Below, piece after piece: positions 50,027 through 59,838 of a stretch of 64,000 bases of DNA. The notes under the pieces were generated by a model. It saw nothing but the letters and a program-made list of their open reading frames with translations. It ran no database searches and was not told where the DNA came from. Numbering within the stretch: position 1 is the stretch's first letter; the number at the start of each line of letters is the position of its first letter. Origin of the DNA: Nephromyces sp. MM_2019 (Eukaryota > Apicomplexa > Aconoidasida > Nephromycida); NCBI GenBank assembly GCA_015657535.1, contig JADHZB010000277.1:1-64000 (forward strand). Reading direction: 5' to 3'. A program made the translations under genes and the position numbers.

Positions 50027-51631
50027 ATGGTTCATTCGTCTTCAGCACTTTTTGAAATGAAATCTGCTACGACTGATGCTAGTTCGAATTCTCACAATAT
50101 GGAGTTAACTTCAACTTCAACCAAAGATCACTTAAATACAATTCATAATGAAACTTATTCAATGATATGGATCCCAACAAAAGATTCCTGTTACAGCACT
50201 GACCAAGATCAAATATCGAATTTAAAGACATATCAAGACGAAGCAATTGAATGCAAGGATGGAAATAATACTTTCCATCAAAATGAGATGGGAGTTATAA
50301 ACATTGGCAAGAAGTGGGACGAAAACAGTAACTCTTTAACTAAGAATAATCAAGATAAATCCAATTTTAAAGGCTCTAAAAACGACATGGATGAGATTGA
50401 TTCCTACATGACGAAATTCACCTTCATCATGTTTGGCATTGCAGGAGTCTTGAATTGGAGCGTGCTGCTAAATTGTATACTATCTATATTTACAATAATC
50501 TATGATTATCCATCAGGAGCTGATACTGTCCTTATGGGTTACTTCTTACTTTCTGTAATATCTGGAGTATTCAGAATTAGAGCACGCAACATGTCGACTA
50601 AAATTGTCTATGCTGGAATTTTTATGCTTTTCATGACAAATATATTGCTACCATTGACAATTCAATTTTTTCATGGACTCATAGGAATAATTTTATTGCA
50701 TACAATAGCTGGAGTAATAGGACTAGCTGTAAGTTTTATAGTAGCAAATGGTCTTGCTTATGCATGCATCCTACCTAAAAGTTTAACAGGCTATGTTATT
50801 GCTGGGAATGGCTTAGCTGGCCTAACAGCATTTTTAGTATGGCAACTGCTAACGGAATTATTTTTTGATATTTACTCAGAGGGAGAATTAATTAAGGCAG
50901 TTTGGATACTTTTTATGTTTTGTTTTGCCTGTGTAATTATTCATTTGGTTCTTTTTATAAAATTAAAGCAAAAATGGTGGTTTAAAGAGTCTCTTGAAAG
51001 TTTTCAAGCAACAGTTAGAGTTAGCAGGACAACAAGCAAAATACATGCTTCAGATAAATCAGATGAAAAAAGCTTAGACACAGTAAATTCAGAAACTTTT
51101 CAAACTCAATGTAGACCACTGTACACACTTATTTCAACATGTTTTCGAGGCTTAACTCTAAGTGCTATATCATTCTTTATCAGTTACAGCCTGTTTCCAA
51201 ACATTGGCCCTTATGATTGGGTGGGAACCTCTCTGCAAGAATCTAGCATACTAGTTGGCACATACCAAACTTTTGACTTTTTGGGGCGCTATATCTCAAA
51301 TCTGAGCAAAAAATTCTTAATCCCACAAAGCATTATTATGCATTTAGTGCTTTTGAGGCTGTTATTTTACCCTTTGTTTATAACATTTGCTCTATTAGAT
51401 ACATTTGTCACAAGGATGTTTCCTTTACAATTACTATTAATAGTCACATGTGCCTTGTCGAATGGGTTGATAGGTTCACAATCGTTGTCTAATATTCCAA
51501 GATGCGTTGAAACTATTGCGGAAAAAGGAACAATGGGTATGGTTATGCATCTCAGCACACAAATTGCAATTTCATTGGCCCTCATATTTTCGAAAATCTT
51601 AAAATTGGCTCTTAAAATTCATTTTCATTGA
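50027..51631 (+). CDS. ENT-like nucleoside transporter, array copy 1
   Basis: Intronless 534-codon gene, first of four tandem paralogues. About 130 hydrophilic residues precede the first membrane segment, which has the family's LNWSVLLN with the asparagine at about residue 142 (the PWN position of TM1 in animal ENTs), followed by DYPSGADTVLMGYF. Eleven membrane segments are expected. The ENT-type core reads GLAVSFIVANGLAYACILP, then GYVIAGNGLAGLTAFLVWQL; a long central loop separates the halves; LFPNIGPYDW and a final NGLIGSQSLSNIPRCVETIA follow, matching the NG..S motif of ENT TM10. ENTs move nucleosides or nucleobases across membranes, and apicomplexans depend on purine salvage. The substrate cannot be told from sequence. 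The long variable N-terminus is cytosolic by analogy. This copy has the longest tail and central loop of the four. Confidence 0.85.
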   Translation: MVHSSSALFEMKSATTDASSNSHNMELTSTSTKDHLNTIHNETYSMIWIPTKDSCYSTDQDQISNLKTYQDEAIECKDGNNTFHQNEMGVINIGKKWDENSNSLTKNNQDKSNFKGSKNDMDEIDSYMTKFTFIMFGIAGVLNWSVLLNCILSIFTIIYDYPSGADTVLMGYFLLSVISGVFRIRARNMSTKIVYAGIFMLFMTNILLPLTIQFFHGLIGIILLHTIAGVIGLAVSFIVANGLAYACILPKSLTGYVIAGNGLAGLTAFLVWQLLTELFFDIYSEGELIKAVWILFMFCFACVIIHLVLFIKLKQKWWFKESLESFQATVRVSRTTSKIHASDKSDEKSLDTVNSETFQTQCRPLYTLISTCFRGLTLSAISFFISYSLFPNIGPYDWVGTSLQESSILVGTYQTFDFLGRYISNLSKKFLIPQSIIMHLVLLRLLFYPLFITFALLDTFVTRMFPLQLLLIVTCALSNGLIGSQSLSNIPRCVETIAEKGTMGMVMHLSTQIAISLALIFSKILKLALKIHFH

Positions 51632-53127
51632 CTTGAAATTAATGCAATAAAGTTTCAAAACTGTAGAATTTCACTCAAATTTACAATATATCCAGCAATT
51701 TATAAATTTTTGGCTTAATATTGAAAGAAGAATTTCAATTCATATCAATTTTACAAACCAAATTGTAACCGACACATCATTAGCGGTAAAAAACAAAAAA
51801 TTACATAAGTTCACCAACGCTAATCTAACACTTGTTAAATTTTCTATTGATTGTATACAAGATTTGTTAATTTTAAACGGTTAACAATCTAATTGGTATA
51901 AATTTGTAATGTATAGTTTACTAAGAAAATACATAATCTGAAAAAAAAAAATTTTTTCATGCAAAATACTACATTCTGATTTACTCGGTAATTTGGACAG
52001 TAAAAACATTCATTTATCAAACTTAGTCATTATGCTTATAAAAATTCAAGAAATTTTTAAAAGTTATAAAAGAATCCTAAATATTATTTGATTTTTGATG
52101 CTTTTGATGATTGTTATTGAAATTTTTGTTTTAGGTTTAACCTTTCAATTAACAGTAATAGTTCAAAATTTTCAAAATAATGTAATTATTTATATTTAAT
52201 TTAAGTACTTAATTATTAAAGGAAGCAAACATTCTTATTTGAATAATAAAGCTAACTATTTTCATGCTCATCAAGCTTTTTAAAATATAATTGAACTAAT
52301 ATAGTAAGTACATCAGTTTTAATTACTATCCTAAATTGAACCTGATTGCATAATTCATGAAGCCAGCATGCATGCATCTAATCTGGTCAGGCTTATCTAA
52401 TCATTTTTAAGAAACAAGAATTTTTGTAGCTTAATATTCAATCAAAACTGTTTGAAAAGCCCCTGTAGTAATTTAACCGTTTAAGTAATTATTGCAAACT
52501 GTTTAGCCAAACATGATACGACAAAGTTCCTAGAATTTTTGGTAATAATAATCTTTGCTGATTAAGTTCAAGCTGAAGGGTAGCGAAGAAGCTCCAAAGC
52601 TTATACTTAATTTTGCCTGGTGTATGTTGCATATCTACTGCTGCCTTACTCATCATGTTGGAAGTCTGTTGAGTAATTTAGATAAATGTATGTATGAATT
52701 TATTGTTTACAGGTTGACTTATTTTCAACCTTACACCCAACAAATTACCAAAAATTCTACTCATTTGATACTTGGTCAATATTTTTTGTTATTTTCAAGA
52801 AAAAATCTCCTTTACCTATCATTTCCAAAAGATTGAACTTTTATTATCTATAAACAGAACTATAAATAATCTCATTTAGAAAATCCCCTCAATTCAAACA
52901 ATGTTATTTGGCCACATTACTCAGCTTGGCATTTGAGAAATTAAGATTATTAATATAACACATTTTATAAATTTGGAAGAGCATATAATAGAAAATAAGA
53001 ATATTGAACATATAATAAGCAACACCTAGTATAATACTAAACATTTACTATAGATTTAGTTTTTTACAGAAGTATAAATTTGAAACATTACTTAACACTT
53101 AACACATCTATTCAATGAAAAATAACC
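51632..53127. other. Spacer between ENT copies 1 and 2
   Basis: About 1.5 kb of very AT-rich DNA. A 93-codon open stretch (52555-52836) has no start context or domain and is treated as chance. Nothing else recognised. Confidence 0.55.
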
Positions 53128-54663
53128 ATGTCAAATCAACAAACACCCCTTGAGATGTCAGCTCAGGAAAACAATGAACCTTCAAGATTTAAAACTAATC
53201 TCCGAAGCAATTTAAAAATAATCATACCCTCTGACTTTCACCAAGATGCAGATCAAAAAAATTCTAACACTAAACCCCGAATAGAAAGTAAACAAAATGA
53301 TTCCGATACTACAAACTTAGCTGAAGTTTATAACTCAGATTCCTCTGAACAAACTCCTAGAGAATATAAAGATTCAGAATTTCCCATATTAAAAAATATA
53401 AAACGAAGTAAATCAGTTCTAGCTGCAGGAATACCTCCCGGAGATATTTTATTAGCAAGAATTACATTCCTTACGTTTGGAGTCAGTGGATTTGTCAATT
53501 GGACTGTGGTTTTAAACAGCAGCTTTTCGATTTTTTCGACCGTATACGATTACCCACGTGGTGCAGATACTATTTTACTGGGATATTTTGGATTGTCTTT
53601 TATTATAGCACTATTACGTTTCTATTATAGAACCCTAAACCCCAAATTTGTTCATATTGGGGTAGTATGTTTATATTTTGCTAATATTGCATTACCATTA
53701 ATTATCCATACCATTGATGGAACAACCGGTATAATTATGGTACATACCGTTGCATTAGTAATCGGTGTGGGTGTAAGTTTACTTGTGAGTAATGGCATGG
53801 CATATGCTGCCATTATCCCCATTAATATGACAGGATTCGTAATGGCAGGTCAGGGTTTAGCAGGAGTCATTGGATTTTTATCATGGCAATTCTTAACTCG
53901 ACTATTCTTTGACCCTAACGATAAGAATGAAATTAGATATGCGGTATGGGGCATATTTAGTATATGTTTCTTCTTAGCGGTTCTAATACACGTACTCTAT
54001 TTTATGATATCTAAAAAAGATTGGATGATAAAATCGATCTCAGAATTTTCTCGCACTTCACATATTAAATTAGACCCTGAAGTTGCAAAACAAATTCGAC
54101 GGAATGATCATTCATCACTTACTTATGCTGCTAACAATCTCGAGGGCGTAAGACCAATAAAATATGTTATTAATGATGCAAAAACCAGTATGCTTCTTGG
54201 TATAGGCACAATATTTACTACTTTTACACTTTTCCCTAACATTGGACCTTACGACTGGAATGGACTTTCTTTAGGTAGCGTTAGCATCTTAATTGGCTCC
54301 TTCCAAATGATAGACTTTATAGGCCGTTTTTTACCAAATTTACGTGGAATATTTATCTTACCATTTTGGTTTATAAAAGGTTTTGTACCAGTACGATTAA
54401 TATTTTTTCCAATTTTTATAGTTTTTGCAAGAGTAGAAACCCCATTTTTCACCAATTTTTGGATACAATTCATCGTTATAGTTCTCCTTGGTTCAACGAA
54501 TGGCTTCATTAGCTCACAGGCAATTGCTGATATTCCAAGAAGAGTTTTAACAACAGGAGAAAGGGGAGTAATCGGTTTAGTAACAAACATAGCCATGCAA
54601 TGCGCTATAGCTTTGGGTATAGCGATTTCTCAACTTATTAAACTTTCTTATGCCCTTTTTTAG
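53128..54663 (+). CDS. ENT-like nucleoside transporter, array copy 2
   Basis: Intronless, 511 residues. A polar N-terminus of about 110 residues (MSNQQTPLEMSAQENNEPS) leads to VNWTVVLN (asparagine at about 123) and DYPRGADTILLGYF. The core motif is GVGVSLLVSNGMAYAAIIP, then GFVMAGQGLAGVIGFLSWQ and TRLFFDPN; the second half has LFPNIGPYDWNGLSLGSVS, IDFIGRFLPNL and the C-terminal NGFISSQAIADIPRRV, ending in a membrane helix. It shares these motifs with copies 1, 3 and 4, so the family arose by duplication. By eye it is closer to copy 3 than to copy 1 (NGLSLGSVSILIGSFQ against NGLDLNNVSIIIGSYQ). Substrate is unknown. Confidence 0.85.
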   Translation: MSNQQTPLEMSAQENNEPSRFKTNLRSNLKIIIPSDFHQDADQKNSNTKPRIESKQNDSDTTNLAEVYNSDSSEQTPREYKDSEFPILKNIKRSKSVLAAGIPPGDILLARITFLTFGVSGFVNWTVVLNSSFSIFSTVYDYPRGADTILLGYFGLSFIIALLRFYYRTLNPKFVHIGVVCLYFANIALPLIIHTIDGTTGIIMVHTVALVIGVGVSLLVSNGMAYAAIIPINMTGFVMAGQGLAGVIGFLSWQFLTRLFFDPNDKNEIRYAVWGIFSICFFLAVLIHVLYFMISKKDWMIKSISEFSRTSHIKLDPEVAKQIRRNDHSSLTYAANNLEGVRPIKYVINDAKTSMLLGIGTIFTTFTLFPNIGPYDWNGLSLGSVSILIGSFQMIDFIGRFLPNLRGIFILPFWFIKGFVPVRLIFFPIFIVFARVETPFFTNFWIQFIVIVLLGSTNGFISSQAIADIPRRVLTTGERGVIGLVTNIAMQCAIALGIAISQLIKLSYALF

Positions 54664-56510
54664 TTCATCAACTATACTATTCCTTATTGTGATCATCATT
54701 TGCATTATAAAATTTTGTATAAATTCATTTAACTTTCCATTTATTTTACTCATAGAATAATTGTGTTAATTATAGCCAATTTTTTTATAGCCATGTTTCA
54801 TTTTTATAGTAAGCCTTTCTACAACTATTTAAGATAATTACATACATAGATATCTATATTCAGTCATCCCAACTTTCACAAAGCGTACACCTATGCTCCC
54901 ATATAATTTTAAGACTTTTTATTTCGTATTTTAATTTTACGGACAACTATTTTAGAGTAAATTTTTGTATTTTCAGAATGAACTCTTAAACTGATTCAGA
55001 ATAATTAAGCCATCATGATTTAATTTTCAACATATAAAGAACAAAAATATTTACTAATTAACTACTCCCTTGAATATGGAATTTAAATATTAGAAAATGT
55101 AATTATATCTAATAAATATAGCATCTGAATTCTTGTAAATTATAAGCCCATAAATGAATTAGATAAATGTTAAATGAAGCTGGCATTAAAATATATTGAT
55201 AAGTCAAAGATTCTCTAATATGCCTGGAAAATTATATTATGGGATAAATAAGTGTTGATTGAGTTATTGAATTTGCATCACATTTTTAATATTTCATTCT
55301 TAAATAATCTATCCAAGTTTAATTCTTGTTTATCTTATATTTACTCGTTCTAGCTTCTGCATTCAGTGCTCAAATTTATATCTCATTTCGATTGCATCTG
55401 TTAGTATTGTACCCATTTGTAGGATGGGATGGATAATATGCTTATCAGACTTGTATAAATGTTATCAAAAGAGTGTAAATTGTTTTTTGAGATATAATTA
55501 ATAGATGATATGTATATTAAAACTTAGTACAAAGAAATAAAAAATTAGGGTTATATTTGATATCATATTCATGCAAAAGATTCGCCTAAATATCAAAATT
55601 GTTTAGTATCCGCAATGATATTATATAATAACGTAAATGACTTAAATACAGCTTATACAGCTGTGTTTAAGTCATTTACGATTAAGTAATGATATAAATC
55701 GAATCAAAATTTTTAATGAAACAAGATCTGTTATCATATCATATATATGTATACCACACCACATCTTAGAAGCATTGTTGGCTTCAGAACATTTTTTGAA
55801 ATTATTTAAGAACTTTTGTTTAGTTAAATTATACCTTTAATAAGCAACTGATGTTATACGAAAACCTACGTGTGAGCGACAACGAAGTTTAAACTTATAG
55901 GTGAAGATCTAGTATTTTTGCTTGAGCCAACAAGAAAGTTACCACACATCCAAATCATAAACCGCACCAATTAAAGGCTTTCACGGGTAGAAAATTGTTA
56001 TAAACCTTCTAAGCAAACTAACAAGAAATTGAATTTTAAAGCTCTAGATATAATTAAATATCTCATGTGCTTGCACCAGATAAAATAGTAAAAATTTTGG
56101 CCGAACTTGAAATTTTAATTTACGAAAATTTAGTTAATGCTCAAAAGGAAATGATACCATTAACCTGGCTCACAATTATCTCTTTCTTATGCTTGTGTAA
56201 ACTTGTGTACAGTCGAGTTTTTTATATTTTTTATTCAACACATTTTTATTAACTAGATTTAGTAAAATATTAGTATTTTTTTGATTGAGAAAAATTATAT
56301 TGATAGACAATAAACATCTCCTCCAAGCAAAAAAGGATATTTTAAATATAAATAACATGAATAATAATTTCAAATTTGTATATAAAAAATCTCACATTAA
56401 CAAAACAAGGAGCGATTCTTTCTATAACTCAGTTCATTAATTTGGACAAATTTACATAATTCACTTTAACACATAGATTAACTTACATAAGAAAACACTT
56501 AAAAACAATT
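54664..56510. other. Spacer between ENT copies 2 and 3
   Basis: About 1.85 kb of AT-rich DNA containing a near-perfect 49-base palindrome (separate entry). A 61-codon open stretch at 56067-56252 has no family similarity. Confidence 0.55.
55632..55680. repeat. Near-perfect 49-base inverted repeat
   Basis: The arms 55632-55653 and 55659-55680 are 22 bases each with one mismatch, separated by TATAC. The left arm begins CGTAAATGACTTAAATACAG and the right arm ends GTCATTTACG. No comparable hairpin was noticed elsewhere in the window. It lies mid-spacer, about 970 bases after ENT copy 2 and 830 before copy 3. Confidence 0.9.
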
Positions 56511-57887
56511 ATGGCTATTGAATTAAATAAAATTATCGATAACAATATCAGTGACGAAAACTTCAAACAACAGGAAACAGTCTATGAAGTAGCAACTAAT
56601 ATAAGCTCAAATAATTCCAATTTCACAAAACCTCTGAAACCTGGAAATGCAGTGGATAAGATACCTGAGGCAGATATGCCTCTTGCAAAATTTACTTTTA
56701 TGATGCTTGGTTTTGCAGGTATAGTGAATTGGGCAATTTATTTGAATGCAAATTTGGCTATATTCACTACTGTTTATAATTACCCAGCCGGTGCTGATAC
56801 AGTTCTATTCGGTTATTTCGGAACTGGTCTAATATCATGTTTATTACGTATTTTTTATAGAGCTATTAATCCTTGGGTAACTTATTCAGGATTTACTATC
56901 ATAATCATAGCTAACACGACTATTCCAATCCTAATTATAGTAGCTAAGGGAACCTTTGGAATTGTAATTGTCCACATCTTCTTAGCATTTTTAGGTTTTG
57001 GAGTAAGCATAATAGTTAGCAGTGCATATGCTTATGGTGCAATGCTTCCATTCAATTTTACTGGTTACTCACTAGCCGGCAATGGATTGGCTGGGTTGAT
57101 CGGCTTTCTGGGTTGGCAATTTTTTACACGGTTATTTTTTGATATTAATGAATTGGACGGGATACAAAATGCGGTTATTGGAATTTCATCACTCAGTGTG
57201 TTTGTAACAATACTCAACGGAATTTTATTTTACTTTCTCTGCCGAAAGCCTTGGTTTGACTCGTGCCTCAAAACTTTTAATAAGACTTCGTCTATGAAAC
57301 TGGATCCAAAAACTTTCGAGGAATTTTCGAAGGATGGAAAATTTTGCCCTTCTAGCCCAGATGGACCAAGAGGTATTAGACCCATTAATATCTTGTTAAA
57401 AGATGCTAGTAAATTTATATTTATGGGCTTTTTAACCTTTTTTATAACCTTTACCCTGTTCCCTGAAATTGGTCCCTATGATTGGAATGGCCTTGATTTA
57501 AACAATGTGAGTATTATAATCGGTAGTTATCAGTTTTTTGACTTCTTTGGGCGATACTCTGGTAATCTTGGTGAAGTATTTAGGTTTCGTTATAGAACTC
57601 TAACAATAGGGGCTTTAATACGTCTATTATTTTTCCCACTATTTATATATATGTCGAATGCAAATGATCCATTCTTTACAAACTTTGCCCTACAAATTAT
57701 CATTATGATCATTTTCGCATATAGTCATGGATCAATTTCTACTCAATTTTTAGCAACATGTCCTAAAAAGGCGAAGACAATTGCTGAAAAAGCGATTATT
57801 GGAATCTGCATGAATATTGCAAGCTTAGGGGGTATGTGTTTCTCCAAAATCTTATCTATTATTATTAAATCAATTTTTTCTATATAA
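56511..57887 (+). CDS. ENT-like nucleoside transporter, array copy 3
   Basis: Intronless, 458 residues, the shortest of the four because the N-terminal tail is only about 55 residues (MAIELNKIIDNNISDENFKQ). The first membrane segment has VNWAIYLN (asparagine at about 72), then NYPAGADTVLFGYFGTGL. The core has GFGVSIIVSSAYAYGAMLP, where the NG of the other copies is SA, then GYSLAGNGLAGLIGFLGWQ and TRLFFDIN. The second half has LFPEIGPYDWNGLDLNNVS, DFFGRYSGNL and SHGSISTQFLATCPKKAKTI; the usual NG of the TM10 motif is HG, and the arginine pair after IP is lost. These changes at otherwise conserved spots suggest altered substrate range or relaxed constraint. The gene is otherwise intact. Confidence 0.85.
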   Translation: MAIELNKIIDNNISDENFKQQETVYEVATNISSNNSNFTKPLKPGNAVDKIPEADMPLAKFTFMMLGFAGIVNWAIYLNANLAIFTTVYNYPAGADTVLFGYFGTGLISCLLRIFYRAINPWVTYSGFTIIIIANTTIPILIIVAKGTFGIVIVHIFLAFLGFGVSIIVSSAYAYGAMLPFNFTGYSLAGNGLAGLIGFLGWQFFTRLFFDINELDGIQNAVIGISSLSVFVTILNGILFYFLCRKPWFDSCLKTFNKTSSMKLDPKTFEEFSKDGKFCPSSPDGPRGIRPINILLKDASKFIFMGFLTFFITFTLFPEIGPYDWNGLDLNNVSIIIGSYQFFDFFGRYSGNLGEVFRFRYRTLTIGALIRLLFFPLFIYMSNANDPFFTNFALQIIIMIIFAYSHGSISTQFLATCPKKAKTIAEKAIIGICMNIASLGGMCFSKILSIIIKSIFSI

Positions 57888-59838
57888 CAACTTGTTAAAT
57901 TAAGCTTAAAACATAAAATTGATAATCTTTAAGAAAATTACATACATTTAGGTTTTTTTTATAGTGATTATTCCAGATAATCACTATTATAAAAAATATT
58001 AACAACACCATAGCTACCTTTATATATTACACTATTACGTTGAGATAATTTTAGCAAAATTAATTAATTACAAAAATTTCATATATTTATTGTATACTAG
58101 ATTGATCCTATTGTGACATTTTATTTCTACACTTTTATTCATGCAATTTCACCAGAATTATAACAAAACATTTCGTATATTTACTTGTATCACATATTTA
58201 AAAGTTGAAGAATAAATTACCAAATATTTAAATTAACTTATTCATAATCAGAGAATGAGTAATTCTAATAGCACACTAGTTACTTAATTAAACGACAATT
58301 TACATAAAACATCATAATTACATTATAAAAAATAATTTCTATAGTATATATCTTCCTAACTTAGAATTCCCCTTTCAATTATAACGATAGAATTAATATT
58401 ATATTGATGTTGAATAATATTTTTTCACGTATAAAACTTTTTAATTTTATAAACATTTATGAATAATTCAAAAATCCTTGTTATAACATACCCTTGAAAA
58501 GCAATCGCAATTATAGATATATTTTTACTTAAACTATATTGAATGATCAGGATTGTCAATTTTAAGAATTTTTGTGGACTTTTATCATAATAGGCTATTT
58601 TTAAACTAGACTATTTTGAATGAGCAAGCTTGTCAATTTTAGAATTTGTATTGGGCTTTTATCAATTAAAGATTCATTTAAAATTGTTATTTGTAACTTA
58701 AACTATACTGAGTGAATAGATTTATCAATTTTAAGAATTGTTGTTTCACTTTTATCAATTAAGAGTACTTAAAATTAATTTTTTGACTTTTTATATCTGT
58801 CTTTAACGAGTATATATATTTATAATTTCTACTTGATTTTGTAGGTTATTAAAATATATTTTTAGGTAAGATTAATTTTGGCTTTATTTTTTTTACACAA
58901 CTCTAGCACTCACATACACTAAATCTCATTTATAAATTCATTTATTTCAAATCTATAATACTATTATATTCAAGTATAAAATTTCTGTCTAATATGATCA
59001 AGAAATCTTAACTTCATGGCTAATTAAGTAATTCAAATGATTTAAGAGCTTTCAACGTTTTATAAAATTTACTAATTTTACGATTCATACATCTATGTAA
59101 TGTGTTACTTTTGCTTATTATTATATTTTCAAAAAAGTTTAAAAGCAACACATTTAATACCAGATCTATTTTTTGATGGCTCAAATGTGCATTAGTTTGA
59201 TTAAGAAATGAGTTCTCTGTTATTGTTGATTATGCTACATTTACTTATCTAATAAGTAATCTATATATACATATAGTTAGAGCTTTAAGTAAACTATGTA
59301 TATGTCTTACGAAAACTTTGTGGTTTTCAACTCTATAATTAAGTCCAATTAGAATTTGTTTATAGTGTTAAATCACTTGGAACTTATGTTACATACGTGT
59401 CAAGCGTATGCAATGTTAATTTCTATTTGTAACTAGCATTTAAATCGAATAGTATTGCTACAAACGATTAGAAATGAGAAATTACAACTAGTGTTATGTA
59501 TACATTGGGGGTTTAAGCTATTTAAAATTCTGTTGGCTGGAATTAGAATAATTCGAAAAATTAACAAAAAATTTGATAAACAATAAAAATAAATAAAAGA
59601 TCAATTAAAGAACAGCAATAAATTAATAATTTTCAACTAACCCATAAAAGATGTTTATTTGACTTTGACACTAAGACTACCATTTTGTATATGGATGATC
59701 ACATAATCCAAAATGAGATTTAATTAAAATTCTTTGTCCAACACGATGAAACTGATCCATAATTATGACTAATTATTAAATATATACTTATAACCACAAC
59801 CAAAATAATAATCAGAACAATTCACTCTTAACCACAAA
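57888..59838. other. Spacer between ENT copies 3 and 4
   Basis: About 1.95 kb, the longest and most AT-rich spacer of the array, with a three-copy diverged tandem repeat near 58531-58770. No coding sequence seen. Confidence 0.55.
58531..58770 (+). repeat. Three diverged tandem copies, about 80-95 bases each
   Basis: Copies begin near 58531, 58603 and 58698. Each contains a variant of AAACTATATTGAATGA, then TTGTCAATTTTAAGAATT, then CTTTTATCAATTAA. The spacing between shared blocks is preserved while other bases differ. Confidence 0.6.

Noticed and set aside
52555..52836. 93-codon frame between ENT copies 1 and 2
   Set aside because: Starts with TTG-type or no good context, shows no family motif or membrane pattern like the ENT genes, and lies in a low-GC spacer.
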